Shown: positions 1 through 6,687, numbered from the stretch's first letter. The stretch: DNA of 64,000 bases from Clostridium sp. (GCA_023664385.1 JAMPFU010000007.1:1-64000); one strand, 5' to 3'. The notes: generated by a model not told the origin, from the sequence alone. Translations and numbers: made by a program.

Positions 1-70
1 ACAGAACCGGGGCAACTCTGCCTATTTAATTCCTACAGTAAATTTACGCTATCCCGTTTGTAAAAAACTA

Positions 71-99
71 TTGACATATCACACAACCTATTGTATGCT
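71..99 (+). promoter_or_regulatory. Sigma-A-type promoter
   Basis: A TTGACA box at 71-76 and a TATGCT box at 94-99 are separated by exactly 17 bases, a near-consensus housekeeping promoter. Transcription would start near 106 and read through the structured leader into the gene at 216. Confidence 0.75.
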
Positions 100-134
100 T
101 AAGGAAAAGAAGCACTAGATGGTGTAAAACTATA

Positions 135-208
135 ATAGGAGGCAGCTAACAAAACTATAATAAATAACTATCATAGACGTATACTACCTCCTATCCAAGA
201 TGGGAGGT
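135..208 (+). promoter_or_regulatory. Leader with alternative Shine-Dalgarno pairing
   Basis: CCTCCTAT at 187-194 is the exact complement of ATAGGAGG at 135-142. ACCTCC at 186-191 is also the complement of GGAGGT at 203-208, which is the ribosome-binding site of the gene at 216. The two pairings exclude each other, so the leader could expose or hide the start. The complementarity is directly visible; the switching is inference. Confidence 0.45.
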
Positions 209-215
209 TTTATTT

Positions 216-716
216 ATGGAACAATTATCACCAGTAAAACAATTGATAGATAGCATGCCAGTACCCTTAGACTTCACAGTTTTATTTAACAACTTTAGAG
301 CATATTGCAGCCTTGATTATGACCGCCGAACTGTGGTAGAGCATTCCTGTATTAAACAATGTTGCGAAAAATTAAAAGTTGTAATGCCAAACACAGATGA
401 AGTCACCCCATATTTTCTTGATAACATTTACAAGTGTGGTCGCATTGAATACTACGATCGAACTTTACGAGACATAAACGTTAATAAAGCACTAAAAATC
501 TATAGCAAGGCTTTATTCGATAATTATCCAAAATTACAATACCTCACCGGATTGACTTCAGAAGCCTTGGCATACTATCAGAATTGGCATATGGCTGTAA
601 GGTGCTTGCTAGCCTTTTCTAACCTACTAATCATGACAATTACTGATGGTAGAAAAGGCTATTTCTATGACTGGCAATTAGAAGAAGCCTATAAGCTACT
701 GCAAGCAACTCACTAA
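216..716 (+). CDS. Hypothetical protein, 166 aa
   Basis: I do not recognise this protein. It is a soluble, mostly helical-looking 166-residue chain with no signal peptide or clear membrane segment, rich in Tyr and Leu, with a Cys pair near residues 48-50. It is the only sizeable plus-strand gene of the left island. GGGAGG at 202-207 lies 8 bases before the ATG, and a near-consensus promoter sits at 71-99. Its ribosome-binding site can pair with an upstream CCTCC, so translation may be controlled. It converges on the lipoprotein gene at 914, with a dense set of hairpins between. Confidence 0.75.
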   Translation: MEQLSPVKQLIDSMPVPLDFTVLFNNFRAYCSLDYDRRTVVEHSCIKQCCEKLKVVMPNTDEVTPYFLDNIYKCGRIEYYDRTLRDINVNKALKIYSKALFDNYPKLQYLTGLTSEALAYYQNWHMAVRCLLAFSNLLIMTITDGRKGYFYDWQLEEAYKLLQATH

Positions 717-745
717 GCAGCAGAGCTCCCATTCCACTGCTTACC

Positions 746-913
746 ACTGGGCTTTACCCAGTAAATCACCCCTAGAGTTTTGAGTCTCTAGGAGCACTAC
801 CTTAATTACCATGTACTTTTAGTACACAATTATTATTTTAACACTATAGATTTAGTGTTTTATCACTGGTTTTACCCAGCAAAAAACTCCTAGAGTTTTT
901 AGGCTCTAGGAGT
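746..913. repeat. Array of six consecutive hairpins
   Basis: Six stem-loops follow one another in 170 bases between two convergent genes: 746-762 (ACTGGG stem), 771-792 (CCTAGAG stem), 812-826 (TGTAC stem), 840-859 (AACACTA stem), 866-879 (CTGG stem) and 886-913 (ACTCCTAGAG stem). Several loops are TTTTA-like. The pair 746-792 resembles the pair 866-913, as if a two-hairpin module had been duplicated about 120 bases apart. This could be stacked terminators, a structured RNA or a replication or recombination site; the sequence alone does not decide. Confidence 0.6.
886..913. terminator. Bidirectional terminator hairpin
   Basis: A perfect 10-bp stem (ACTCCTAGAG with CTCTAGGAGT) encloses the loop TTTTTAGG. 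It is flanked by an A run on the left and T-rich sequence on the right, so it can end both the plus-strand gene at 216 and the minus-strand gene at 914. Confidence 0.75.
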
Positions 914-1579
914 TTATTTCTCTATTCCACATCCTGTGCAGTAAGTTACTTCTTTTGTTTCCGCCGGATGCTCTATCGTTTCTGTCCATGCTGCCTGGTC
1001 TGTTATAGTTACTGCGGTCGTTCCGCACCCAGAACAGAAATGATCGTTATCTACCTGTGCGGCTAGATGTGCATTGACCGTTGGTCCATCAGGAAAGATT
1101 TCGAAGCAATAGTGACACTGCATACGCATCTCAGTGTGAGTCACTGCCGGATGCTCAACTATCTCTGTCCATGCTTCCTTGACTACCTCAGTCCTTGTAG
1201 CCCAAGTGTGCTGATGCTGTGTAGTTGCAGGTGCCGATGCTTCTGTTGTAGCAGGTGCCTGTGTAGTAGTCTGAACCGGAGCAGGAGCTTGTGTAGTCTG
1301 TGTTGTCGTACTCTGCTGCGGCTTAGTACTTGTCGTGCTCGTTGTTCCTGCTGGCTTTGTGCTGACAGACTCTGTTGTCATAGCCTCTACTTCCGCCTCT
1401 GTTGTTGCTAAAGCTTCTTCTATAGCTTCTGTCGTCGCCTCAGTCGTTGTTTCTTCTGTAGCCTCAGTCGTAGCTACTGCTTCTGTAGTAACCTCAGCCT
1501 CGCTCTGTTTTTCCTCGGTACACCCAGTAAAACCAACTGCTATCACCATAACTGCCATTGTAAGTATAAACTTCTTCAT
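914..1579 (-). CDS. Thr-rich lipoprotein with C-terminal zinc-type Cys motifs
   Basis: The protein starts with a lipoprotein signal (MKKFIL, hydrophobic stretch, lipobox VGFTGC), so the mature chain should be lipid-anchored outside the membrane. Next comes a stalk of about 110 residues built almost only from Thr, Glu, Ala and later Pro and Gln, then a His-Thr-Trp segment. The C-terminal part has two similar Trp-Thr-Glu-x-x-Glu-His-Pro-Ala motifs and Cys pairs (CHYC, CSGC, CTGC) that look metal-binding. Such modules are common on Clostridia surface proteins, but the function is unknown. I chose the MKK start because the GGAAGG site is better spaced there than for an ATG three codons upstream. 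Confidence 0.7.
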   Translation of the reverse strand: MKKFILTMAVMVIAVGFTGCTEEKQSEAEVTTEAVATTEATEETTTEATTEAIEEALATTEAEVEAMTTESVSTKPAGTTSTTSTKPQQSTTTQTTQAPAPVQTTTQAPATTEASAPATTQHQHTWATRTEVVKEAWTEIVEHPAVTHTEMRMQCHYCFEIFPDGPTVNAHLAAQVDNDHFCSGCGTTAVTITDQAAWTETIEHPAETKEVTYCTGCGIEK

Positions 1580-1679
1580 AGTAATCATTCCTTCCCTCTT
1601 AGTGAAGCTTCTTCCCCTCTTTATTTCTTGTACTTCTCTATAGCTATCATTAAGTTCAATTATGGTTTTACTTTCCCCT

Positions 1680-1709
1680 ATTTTACTACTAATTGGGCTG
1701 TGTTGTCAA
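1680..1709 (-). promoter_or_regulatory. Possible sigma-A promoter for the Thr-rich lipoprotein
   Basis: On the minus strand TTGACA (1704-1709) and TAAAAT (1680-1685) are 18 bases apart. The promoter overlaps the last codons of the upstream DUF262-like gene. Confidence 0.5.
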
Positions 1710-2224
1710 GTACACCATATATCAAACAACCCCATGCAATCCATCATATTATACATCTCTAACAGATTTATAGTTTTACTATTTGACTCCTCTATCTCAA
1801 CACTCAGCTTATATTCGGAGAAAGCAGTACACTCATCCACCGAAAGAAAACACGCACCCTCATGAAATTTCAGTCTTTCATCTTTATTCTGAAGCAAAGA
1901 AAGCGTTGTGCTGTTGCACTTAAGGTCAAAGTAATACTCAGCACCCTCACGCACCACGGCAAAGTCTCCTAGCATAAAGGACACTATCGTTGCTATACGC
2001 TGTACACCTTGAATAACTTCAAAAGTACCATGCTGCGTATCATCAGTCTTTTTAAGTATTGTTATAGAAGGTAATGGCAAGCCATTAATCATCCATCCCA
2101 CAAGAGTCCGCTTATCTTCTAAATCGAACAATCGTTTTCCTTTGTATTCCCTCATACAAAATTTACCGTCTAAGTAATCCACAAAAATATCATTCACTGT
2201 GTGCATATCACACCTTATTTCCAT
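1706..2224 (-). CDS. Minimal DUF262 (GmrSD N-domain-like) protein, 172 aa
   Basis: The middle of the protein follows the DUF262 pattern of the ParB/Srx superfamily found in GmrSD-type restriction enzymes: an aromatic/Arg-Leu segment, then W-x-I-N-G-L-P-L-P-S-I, then the strand with F-E-V-I-Q-G-V-Q-R-I-A-T-I. The family signature is normally I-D-G-Q-Q-R, so the Asp and first Gln are changed to Gln and Val. The chain stops just after the segment that aligns with the family's F-x-R-L-N-x-G-G motif, and the helical domains of full-length GmrSD are absent. It may be an inactive or regulatory remnant. The start has a strong AGGAGG site and lies 9 bases after the previous gene, so the two are probably cotranscribed. 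Confidence 0.6.
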   Translation of the reverse strand: MEIRCDMHTVNDIFVDYLDGKFCMREYKGKRLFDLEDKRTLVGWMINGLPLPSITILKKTDDTQHGTFEVIQGVQRIATIVSFMLGDFAVVREGAEYYFDLKCNSTTLSLLQNKDERLKFHEGACFLSVDECTAFSEYKLSVEIEESNSKTINLLEMYNMMDCMGLFDIWCT

Positions 2225-2233
2225 AGTATCCTC

Positions 2234-2482
2234 CTAAACGTAAATATCAACCGGCTCTACAACCGTCACACTGTACCCTTCGGACTCCAATTGCAGCTTG
2301 GCAGCCTCTATACAGCCATCCATCTGCCATTCTTCCTCGCTGTTCTTGTAATTAGCAATAGCTGTTTCAACTCTATCAACAGCATCGCTGTTTAATTTAG
2401 GTCCTTCTGCTTTTACGAAAATAAACGCATCTGTTCCATAACCATCTGCATCTGCATCAGTAAACTTAATAAAGTTATCCAT
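2234..2482 (-). CDS. Small acidic hypothetical protein, 82 aa
   Basis: I do not recognise this family. The protein is acidic, with an Asp-rich start (FTDADADGYGTDAFIF), an alpha-helical middle and a strand-like C terminus (YSVTVVEPVDIYV), resembling small accessory proteins of mobile elements. I chose the start at 2482 because AGGGGG lies 6 bases upstream. An upstream in-frame extension to 2599 would run through a perfect 12-bp hairpin and is unlikely to be translated. It is followed 9 bases later by the DUF262-like gene. Confidence 0.6.
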   Translation of the reverse strand: MDNFIKFTDADADGYGTDAFIFVKAEGPKLNSDAVDRVETAIANYKNSEEEWQMDGCIEAAKLQLESEGYSVTVVEPVDIYV

Positions 2483-2501
2483 AGTAAACCCCCTAAACGC
2501 T

Positions 2502-2539
2502 ATTAAGAGTGAGTCTCGGAGTGCACGCTCACTCTTAAT
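2502..2539 (-). promoter_or_regulatory. Perfect 12-bp leader hairpin
   Basis: ATTAAGAGTGAG at 2502-2513 and CTCACTCTTAAT at 2528-2539 form a perfect stem with a 14-base loop, ending just upstream of the ribosome-binding site of the gene that starts at 2482. Position suggests an attenuator, RNA stability element or protein site. Confidence 0.5.
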
Positions 2540-2920
2540 CATAACTAAGTTCAGAGGTATTATTTCTTTACTGAGGCACTCTCTCAGCAACAATACCACC
2601 CCCAGACAACATCTGCTCCCTTATAGCGGGAAGATATCGTCAGGCGTGTACAAGTAAACAAGCCACTGTATCTACAGCAATTTTACCTGCTGCAAACACA
2701 GTGGCTGTGTTACTACAGTGCGGCTATACCACACCAAATAACTCCTACAGTTTTAAGGCTGTAGGAGCCGAAGGAAGTAATCCAGAAGAGGCGGCAGTCA
2801 TTCGGCTACCCTTTACTCACATTACTTTATAACTGCGTATGGTTTATTTTATGGTTTTCATTTTTAAGAAGCTTTGTCCATTTTTCTACTCTGTTAGCTG
2901 GAATTAGTGTATTTTGGTGG
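2540..2920. other. Non-coding stretch with nested hairpins
   Basis: No gene with a ribosome-binding site was found here on either strand. It contains a compound stem-loop (GCCACTGT 2662-2669 with ACAGTGGC 2698-2705, enclosing CAGCA/TGCTG) and the terminator-like hairpin at 2742-2767. Confidence 0.5.
2742..2767 (-). terminator. Terminator-like hairpin of the island family
   Basis: CTCCTACAG and CTGTAGGAG form a perfect 9-bp stem around TTTTAAGG. On the minus strand it is followed by TTATTT and lies about 150 bases downstream of the BspA-like gene at 2921. Loop and shape match the hairpins at 886-913 and 4172-4197, while the stem bases differ in a paired way. Confidence 0.6.
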
Positions 2921-3826
2921 CTAAAATAATTTCATTTGTACTGCACTCTCAGAGTTACCAGATTTTGATTGGTGTATATGTATACAGACATTTTTATGGT
3001 CCCCTGTCTGCAGTATCAGTTTCATCTTACAGTAACCCATATTGTCATCAGCATTCGCACTTAAAACAGTAGCTCCTGTCAATTGTGGCGCACTAAGGAC
3101 AAAATCCTCTAAGCTCTGAGATGTATTACATGCTAATGTTATGCCCTCAAACGTACTATCAGAAATTATTGTCTCATCAGGAGCTGCGCTTTGCCGTGTG
3201 AGATATTTAATTATAGCCATAGCATTCATTCCTTTAGGAATACTGACACCATTTACTGAGCATCCATAAAACATGCCCTCTGTATTAGCTACTCCGCTGA
3301 TGTCGAATTTATCGCCTAATGAGAAGCCGTCTGAAAATTCACATCCGGCAAACATATTTCCCATTTCAATTACACTACAAATATTGAACTTATTGCCAAG
3401 TGTGAAACCCTCAGGAAACTTACATTTATAAAACATATCATCCATAAATCTGACTTTACTGGTATCGAATCCGTTACCTAAAGTGAAACCCTTAGGAAAT
3501 TCACATCCGCAAAACATACCTTCCATATCTACCACTTCACTGGTATTGAACTTATCACCAAGTGAGAAGCCGTCAGGCATTTTACATCCAGCAAACATTC
3601 CCTCCATATCCCTCACTTCACTGGTGTCGAATCCGTCACCTAAGGTAAAACCATCCTGAAATTCACAGTTGTAAAACATATAACGAGTGCTAATACATCC
3701 TTTTGGTAAATCTACCGAAAGACCTTTTCCATAGTAATGCAGACATTCGCCATAGATTGATGTAATTCCGAACTCATCGGTGTCGAAATCAAAGATACCT
3801 AACCTACCATCATAGTGCTTAATCAT
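2921..3826 (-). CDS. BspA/DUF285-like repeat protein without signal peptide, 301 aa
   Basis: After a conserved 45-residue start the protein contains six repeats with a period of 27 residues, each of the form M-F-x-x-C-x-(5)-G-F-x-L-G-x-x-F-(D/N)-x-x-x-V-x-x-M. This is the DUF285 (BspA-like) leucine-rich-type repeat. Most family members are secreted surface adhesins, but this one has no signal peptide, membrane segment or anchor and each repeat carries a Cys, so it is probably cytoplasmic. It ends in QMKLF. A paralogue lies at 9634-10602. The ribosome-binding site (AGGAGG) overlaps the stop of the upstream zinc-ribbon gene, so the pair is an operon. Confidence 0.75.
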   Translation of the reverse strand: MIKHYDGRLGIFDFDTDEFGITSIYGECLHYYGKGLSVDLPKGCISTRYMFYNCEFQDGFTLGDGFDTSEVRDMEGMFAGCKMPDGFSLGDKFNTSEVVDMEGMFCGCEFPKGFTLGNGFDTSKVRFMDDMFYKCKFPEGFTLGNKFNICSVIEMGNMFAGCEFSDGFSLGDKFDISGVANTEGMFYGCSVNGVSIPKGMNAMAIIKYLTRQSAAPDETIISDSTFEGITLACNTSQSLEDFVLSAPQLTGATVLSANADDNMGYCKMKLILQTGDHKNVCIHIHQSKSGNSESAVQMKLF

Positions 3827-3838
3827 ATCTCTCTCCTC

Positions 3839-4141
3839 CTAGAATAGTAGCATTGGTTCCGTATTATTCATACGTTCCACATGCGATTCGTATAATGCTA
3901 TTGAGTCCTCGTAATCATCAGGGGACTCAATAGCTTCCGCAAATGCATCTCCCAATTCCTGTAATAGGGTTCTTCCTGTGTTACTCCCGTATGCTTTCTG
4001 CGGTTCTTCATCTTCAACCTCACTGTAATCCTCTGAACTGTCACTCCTTATTATAAAACCACAGGTATCGCACTGCATTCCATCACCGCCTATGATTTCT
4101 TCCATATCGCCTCCACACAGCTTACAGGTTACTCCGCTCAT
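3839..4141 (-). CDS. Zinc-ribbon protein with C-terminal MLLF tag, 100 aa
   Basis: An N-terminal zinc ribbon is clear (Cys 6, 9, 24 and 27 in C-K-L-C and C-D-T-C), followed by an acidic linker rich in Ser, Asp and Glu and a helical C-terminal half. The last twelve residues (ERMNNTEPMLLF) resemble the end of the unrelated protein at 7226 (DRMGNAGSMNLF). The start is placed at the second Met because GAGGTG lies 6 bases before it; the first Met would add six residues. The gene directly precedes and overlaps the ribosome-binding site of the BspA-like gene. The function is unknown; a role as an adaptor is only a guess. Confidence 0.65.
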   Translation of the reverse strand: MSGVTCKLCGGDMEEIIGGDGMQCDTCGFIIRSDSSEDYSEVEDEEPQKAYGSNTGRTLLQELGDAFAEAIESPDDYEDSIALYESHVERMNNTEPMLLF

Positions 4142-4171
4142 ACTACTCACCTCTTTCATTTTAGTAAAGAA

Positions 4172-4282
4172 TCCCTGCAGTTTTTAGGCTGCAGGGACCT
4201 AGCAATACTATTGCTAATCTTAGGAGGAACAGAAAACTGAAGTTTCTGTTTTAGAAACACAGAGGGCTATTCCTGTGTTTCT
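4172..4282. repeat. Array of four consecutive hairpins
   Basis: Four stem-loops stand end to end between two minus-strand genes: TCCCTGCAG/CTGCAGGGA (4172-4197, loop TTTTTAGG), AGCAAT/ATTGCT (4201-4215), AACAGAAA/TTTCTGTT (4228-4250) and AGAAACACAG/CTGTGTTTCT (4253-4282). The outermost two could terminate the gene at 4336. The layout resembles the array at 746-913. Confidence 0.6.
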
Positions 4283-4335
4283 ATTAATTTATAATAAAGA
4301 TTTCTTTGTTTATTTACGGTTTTGAATACTACGAT

Positions 4336-5475
4336 TTATTTCTGCTTTACCCTATAGTAAGCCTGTTTCCCTTCATTGCCATTAACATGGCAGGCTTTTA
4401 CAGATACTATTTTCTTTATGGAGCCGTCGGGATTTCTTAAAACTCTTTTATGTTCCCTTCTGTCGTGTGCCATTGGCGAATTGTGGTGTCCTCCCTGCCA
4501 CTCCCTGTGTTCTCTTTCGTATTCATAATACTTATGTACGGGAAGCACGCTGTATCCCCCTTTGTCATCATTAATTATTGTATTTACGGCATGCTGTTTG
4601 TAATTGCTGTGCCTCCTTGAATTTTTCCTCATCAATGTATGTCTGTTTGAATACATATCCCATACGTACGCTGCTATCTGTAGCAGAACATAAGGATTGA
4701 ATAAGCCGACACTGCATACGCCTTCCCGAATTTTCTTTTGCGTCATATAACAAAATTCAACATCTTCAACGAGCCCATCATGCGATTTTACACTAACAAC
4801 CATATTAACGGAACGCTTGCATCTTCCGTGAATTTGGCAAGGCATTTGCGTTGCGGACGGTTCTATCAGTAAATTAGGAAAAATACCATCTACCACCAAA
4901 AACTGCCCCAGCACTGTTGTTTTATTATCAATTACAGACAGTATGGCAACAGAACAAACCGGTAAATTTTCTCCTTTGTGGCAGGTTATTGTGTAATCGC
5001 ACTTGCAAAAACGAACCATGACATTCCAGTATCCGGCTTTATTTTTAAAATCCAGTATAAAATCATCCATGTCGTCTAAACATTTGCTAAAATCCGACGG
5101 ATTACCTACAGCCTGTCCTGAAGAAGCCACAAATTTTTCAAATGTCAATTCATCATTCTCGTATATCAACCGTGGTGAATTTCTAAATGTGAAGACTGCA
5201 TCTATTGCATTTGTGACGGCAATTATGCCGCTGTTTATTTCGCGGGTATTACCATGACACTGCTTGTCCAGCACCTTTATAAGATAATCGCATTTCTCTG
5301 TAAGTTCTTCCTTTACATCTTCAGCAAACTTACCATAATTAAATCTGTTCTGCTCAGCCGATAATAGTATCTTATCGTAATCTAAGCCATATCTGATACA
5401 CGTATCTTTTATAGAGGAGAAAAATAACCTCGTACATTTTAAGCTTGTCGGCTCTTTTGATACTTTAAACAGCAT
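4336..5475 (-). CDS. Hypothetical protein with C-terminal basic HxRR motif, 379 aa
   Basis: I do not recognise the N-terminal 300 residues, which look globular and soluble with scattered Cys. The last 80 residues contain a His/Arg-rich segment (HNSPMAHDRREHKRVL) followed by R-N-P-D-G-S and a strand ending in V-K-A-C-H-V-N. That arrangement recalls the H-x-R-R-G-H-W-R tails of uncharacterised phage and plasmid proteins. The GGAGGG site lies 7 bases before the ATG. It follows the 91-residue gene at 5492 by 16 bases, so they probably share a transcript. Confidence 0.6.
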   Translation of the reverse strand: MLFKVSKEPTSLKCTRLFFSSIKDTCIRYGLDYDKILLSAEQNRFNYGKFAEDVKEELTEKCDYLIKVLDKQCHGNTREINSGIIAVTNAIDAVFTFRNSPRLIYENDELTFEKFVASSGQAVGNPSDFSKCLDDMDDFILDFKNKAGYWNVMVRFCKCDYTITCHKGENLPVCSVAILSVIDNKTTVLGQFLVVDGIFPNLLIEPSATQMPCQIHGRCKRSVNMVVSVKSHDGLVEDVEFCYMTQKKIREGVCSVGLFNPYVLLQIAAYVWDMYSNRHTLMRKNSRRHSNYKQHAVNTIINDDKGGYSVLPVHKYYEYEREHREWQGGHHNSPMAHDRREHKRVLRNPDGSIKKIVSVKACHVNGNEGKQAYYRVKQK

Positions 5476-5491
5476 TTGTACCCTCCGTTAA

Positions 5492-5767
5492 TTAAAACTC
5501 TGTTACAGATTTGAGAATCTCCAAAGCATTTCTGTATGATTTTGCTTTGGTATCCCATATAGTCATCATTGTAATATCTCCTTTTTCATCACATTCTGCT
5601 GCTTTAGCATCTGCATGTCTTACCTTTTCTGTCAATTGTTCTACTGCTTTTTCTAAATCAAAAGCTGTAGGTTGTTCATCAATTCTTTTAAAAGAACAAC
5701 CATAAGGTTCATCCCAATTTGTTATATCAAAATTGGATTTTAATTTACCTGCATCAATTAATCTCAT
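5492..5767 (-). CDS. Small phage-type hypothetical protein, 91 aa
   Basis: The opening MRLIDAGKLK and the later D-E-Q-P-T-A-F-D-L-E-K-A-V-E-Q-L segment are typical of small uncharacterised proteins common in Clostridia phages and integrated elements. A long amphipathic helix with A-K-A-A-E-C and a final A-L-E-I-L-K-S-V segment follows. No catalytic residues are visible. GGAGGG lies 8 bases before the ATG. Confidence 0.65.
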   Translation of the reverse strand: MRLIDAGKLKSNFDITNWDEPYGCSFKRIDEQPTAFDLEKAVEQLTEKVRHADAKAAECDEKGDITMMTIWDTKAKSYRNALEILKSVTEF

Positions 5768-5794
5768 GTTTTAACCCTCCATCTCACTAAACAA

Positions 5795-5918
5795 TCATGG
5801 CTCAACCCTTATAATCTCTTTTCCCCCCCATTTTCTCAGCATATTTCATACAATTATCTGTTTCGCTCTTACCACCATCCCAGACAGCAATTACTTTATT
5901 TCTAAATTTGACTATATC
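5795..5918 (-). pseudogene. C-terminal fragment of a SLOG/DUF2493-like protein
   Basis: A 40-codon open stretch on the minus strand reads DIVKFRNKVIAVWDGGKSE, then TDNCMKYAEKMGGKEI and a stop. The V-I-A-V-W-D-G-x-K-S motif followed by a helix is the end of the SLOG (DprA/DUF2493-like) nucleotide-binding fold found on many mobile elements. The N-terminal half is missing: an in-frame stop lies directly upstream and no start codon or ribosome-binding site is present. Confidence 0.5.
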
Positions 5919-5936
5919 TTACAAATGCGTTATAAT
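5908..5936 (+). promoter_or_regulatory. Strong sigma-A promoter
   Basis: TTGACT (5908-5913) and a perfect TATAAT (5931-5936) are separated by 17 bases. It reads rightward out of the SLOG-like fragment into the 27-codon reading frame at 5987. Confidence 0.75.
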
Positions 5937-5986
5937 AAATGTAGCACTTTATGTGCTAATATGAATGGATAGGAGGTACTAAATTG

Positions 5987-6070
5987 ATGAAATGCATTAT
6001 TTTATGTAAACGTTCTAAGACATATTTACATGGTGATTATTTAGCATTATCACCTTTGTATTTATGTTAG
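5987..6070 (+). CDS. Possible 27-residue peptide gene
   Basis: The frame MKCIILCKRSKTYLHGDY, then LALSPLYLC, begins 9 bases after a full AGGAGGT site (5971-5977), lies 50 bases behind a consensus promoter, and is followed at once by an 18-bp inverted repeat. Promoter, ribosome-binding site, frame and hairpin make a complete expression unit. The peptide has three Cys and a basic middle. It is not obviously a membrane toxin, and I do not recognise it. An in-frame TTG precedes the ATG directly. Confidence 0.5.
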   Translation: MKCIILCKRSKTYLHGDYLALSPLYLC

Positions 6071-6073
6071 TGT

Positions 6074-6124
6074 TAATTAACAAATATTTTTAATTGTATT
6101 ATTCAAAAAAATATTTGTTAATTA
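6074..6124. terminator. 18-bp perfect inverted repeat, probable terminator
   Basis: TAATTAACAAATATTTTT at 6074-6091 is the exact complement of 6107-6124, with a 15-base loop. The stem is very AT-rich. It immediately follows the 27-residue frame. Confidence 0.6.
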
Positions 6125-6210
6125 TGTGATTCAAAATTTAGTTTGCTTATTTTATCATCCCAAAACTCCTAATTCATTCTGAAATTACCATGCGTCCACC
6201 CAGCTCCATA

Positions 6211-6275
6211 ATCCTCCGTTGAGTGGGCATCAGTCTAGAGCTGCTGTAAGTCCCACTCTGTTAGAAAAGGAGGAT
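6211..6275 (+). promoter_or_regulatory. Leader able to mask the Shine-Dalgarno of the 59-aa membrane protein
   Basis: ATCCTCC at 6211-6217 is complementary to GGAGGAT at 6269-6275, which includes the ribosome-binding site of the gene at 6281. Between them GAGTGGG (6221-6227) pairs with CCCACTC (6252-6258). The design resembles the leader at 135-208. Confidence 0.45.
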
Positions 6276-6280
6276 GTTTT

Positions 6281-6460
6281 ATGGAGTTTTTAGGGATGAT
6301 AGCGACATGGGACTTTCTTCTATTTCTTCTGGGTGCTGTGGGTATTACAGTCTTCAAGAGGTTACATAAGAAAATATCCAGATGTAATTCTGAGACATTC
6401 GCTATCACGTGCGTTGTGATAGCATATCTCATACTCATTTACATCAAACAGCACTCATGA
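6281..6460 (+). CDS. Small membrane protein, 59 aa
   Basis: The frame starts 7 bases after AAGGAGG and encodes a 59-residue protein with two hydrophobic segments, roughly residues 5-23 (ATWDFLLFLLGAVGITV) and 41-55 (AITCVVIAYLILIYI), separated by a basic loop (KRLHKKISR). The loop charge predicts a hairpin with both ends outside. A rho-independent terminator follows at 6478. Holin-like, toxin-like and small regulatory membrane proteins share this shape. I cannot tell them apart here. Confidence 0.7.
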   Translation: MEFLGMIATWDFLLFLLGAVGITVFKRLHKKISRCNSETFAITCVVIAYLILIYIKQHS

Positions 6461-6477
6461 AAATGTAGAGAGAGAGG

Positions 6478-6514
6478 GAAGACGATCGGATTAGCTACCC
6501 GGTCTTCTTTTTTG
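6478..6514 (+). terminator. Rho-independent terminator
   Basis: GAAGAC (6478-6483) pairs with GTCTTC (6502-6507), with extra CGG/CCG pairing inside, and a run of T follows. It ends the 59-residue membrane protein gene. Confidence 0.75.
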
Positions 6515-6687
6515 TTTCCTAATTTTCATAGAAATTTAAATCCTATAACAGTATGGTATAATACCAATGAAAACCCGAATGGTAAAATTAATGGTATTAA
6601 ACACACACACACAAACAAAGATACTGAGAAAAAATCCAAACATATTCTTGTCCATGAAAATACCAATTATGTAAAATTTTAATGTTT

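Noticed and set aside
1067-1643. Plus-strand frames opposite the Thr-rich lipoprotein
   Set aside because: They are shadows of low-complexity coding DNA without start sites.
6235-6438. 67-codon minus-strand frame
   Set aside because: It lies opposite the 59-residue membrane protein gene at 6281, which has a full ribosome-binding site and terminator; the minus frame has neither.
6598-6616. (CA)n tract
   Set aside because: A short dinucleotide run in non-coding DNA, with no frame or promoter spacing depending on it.
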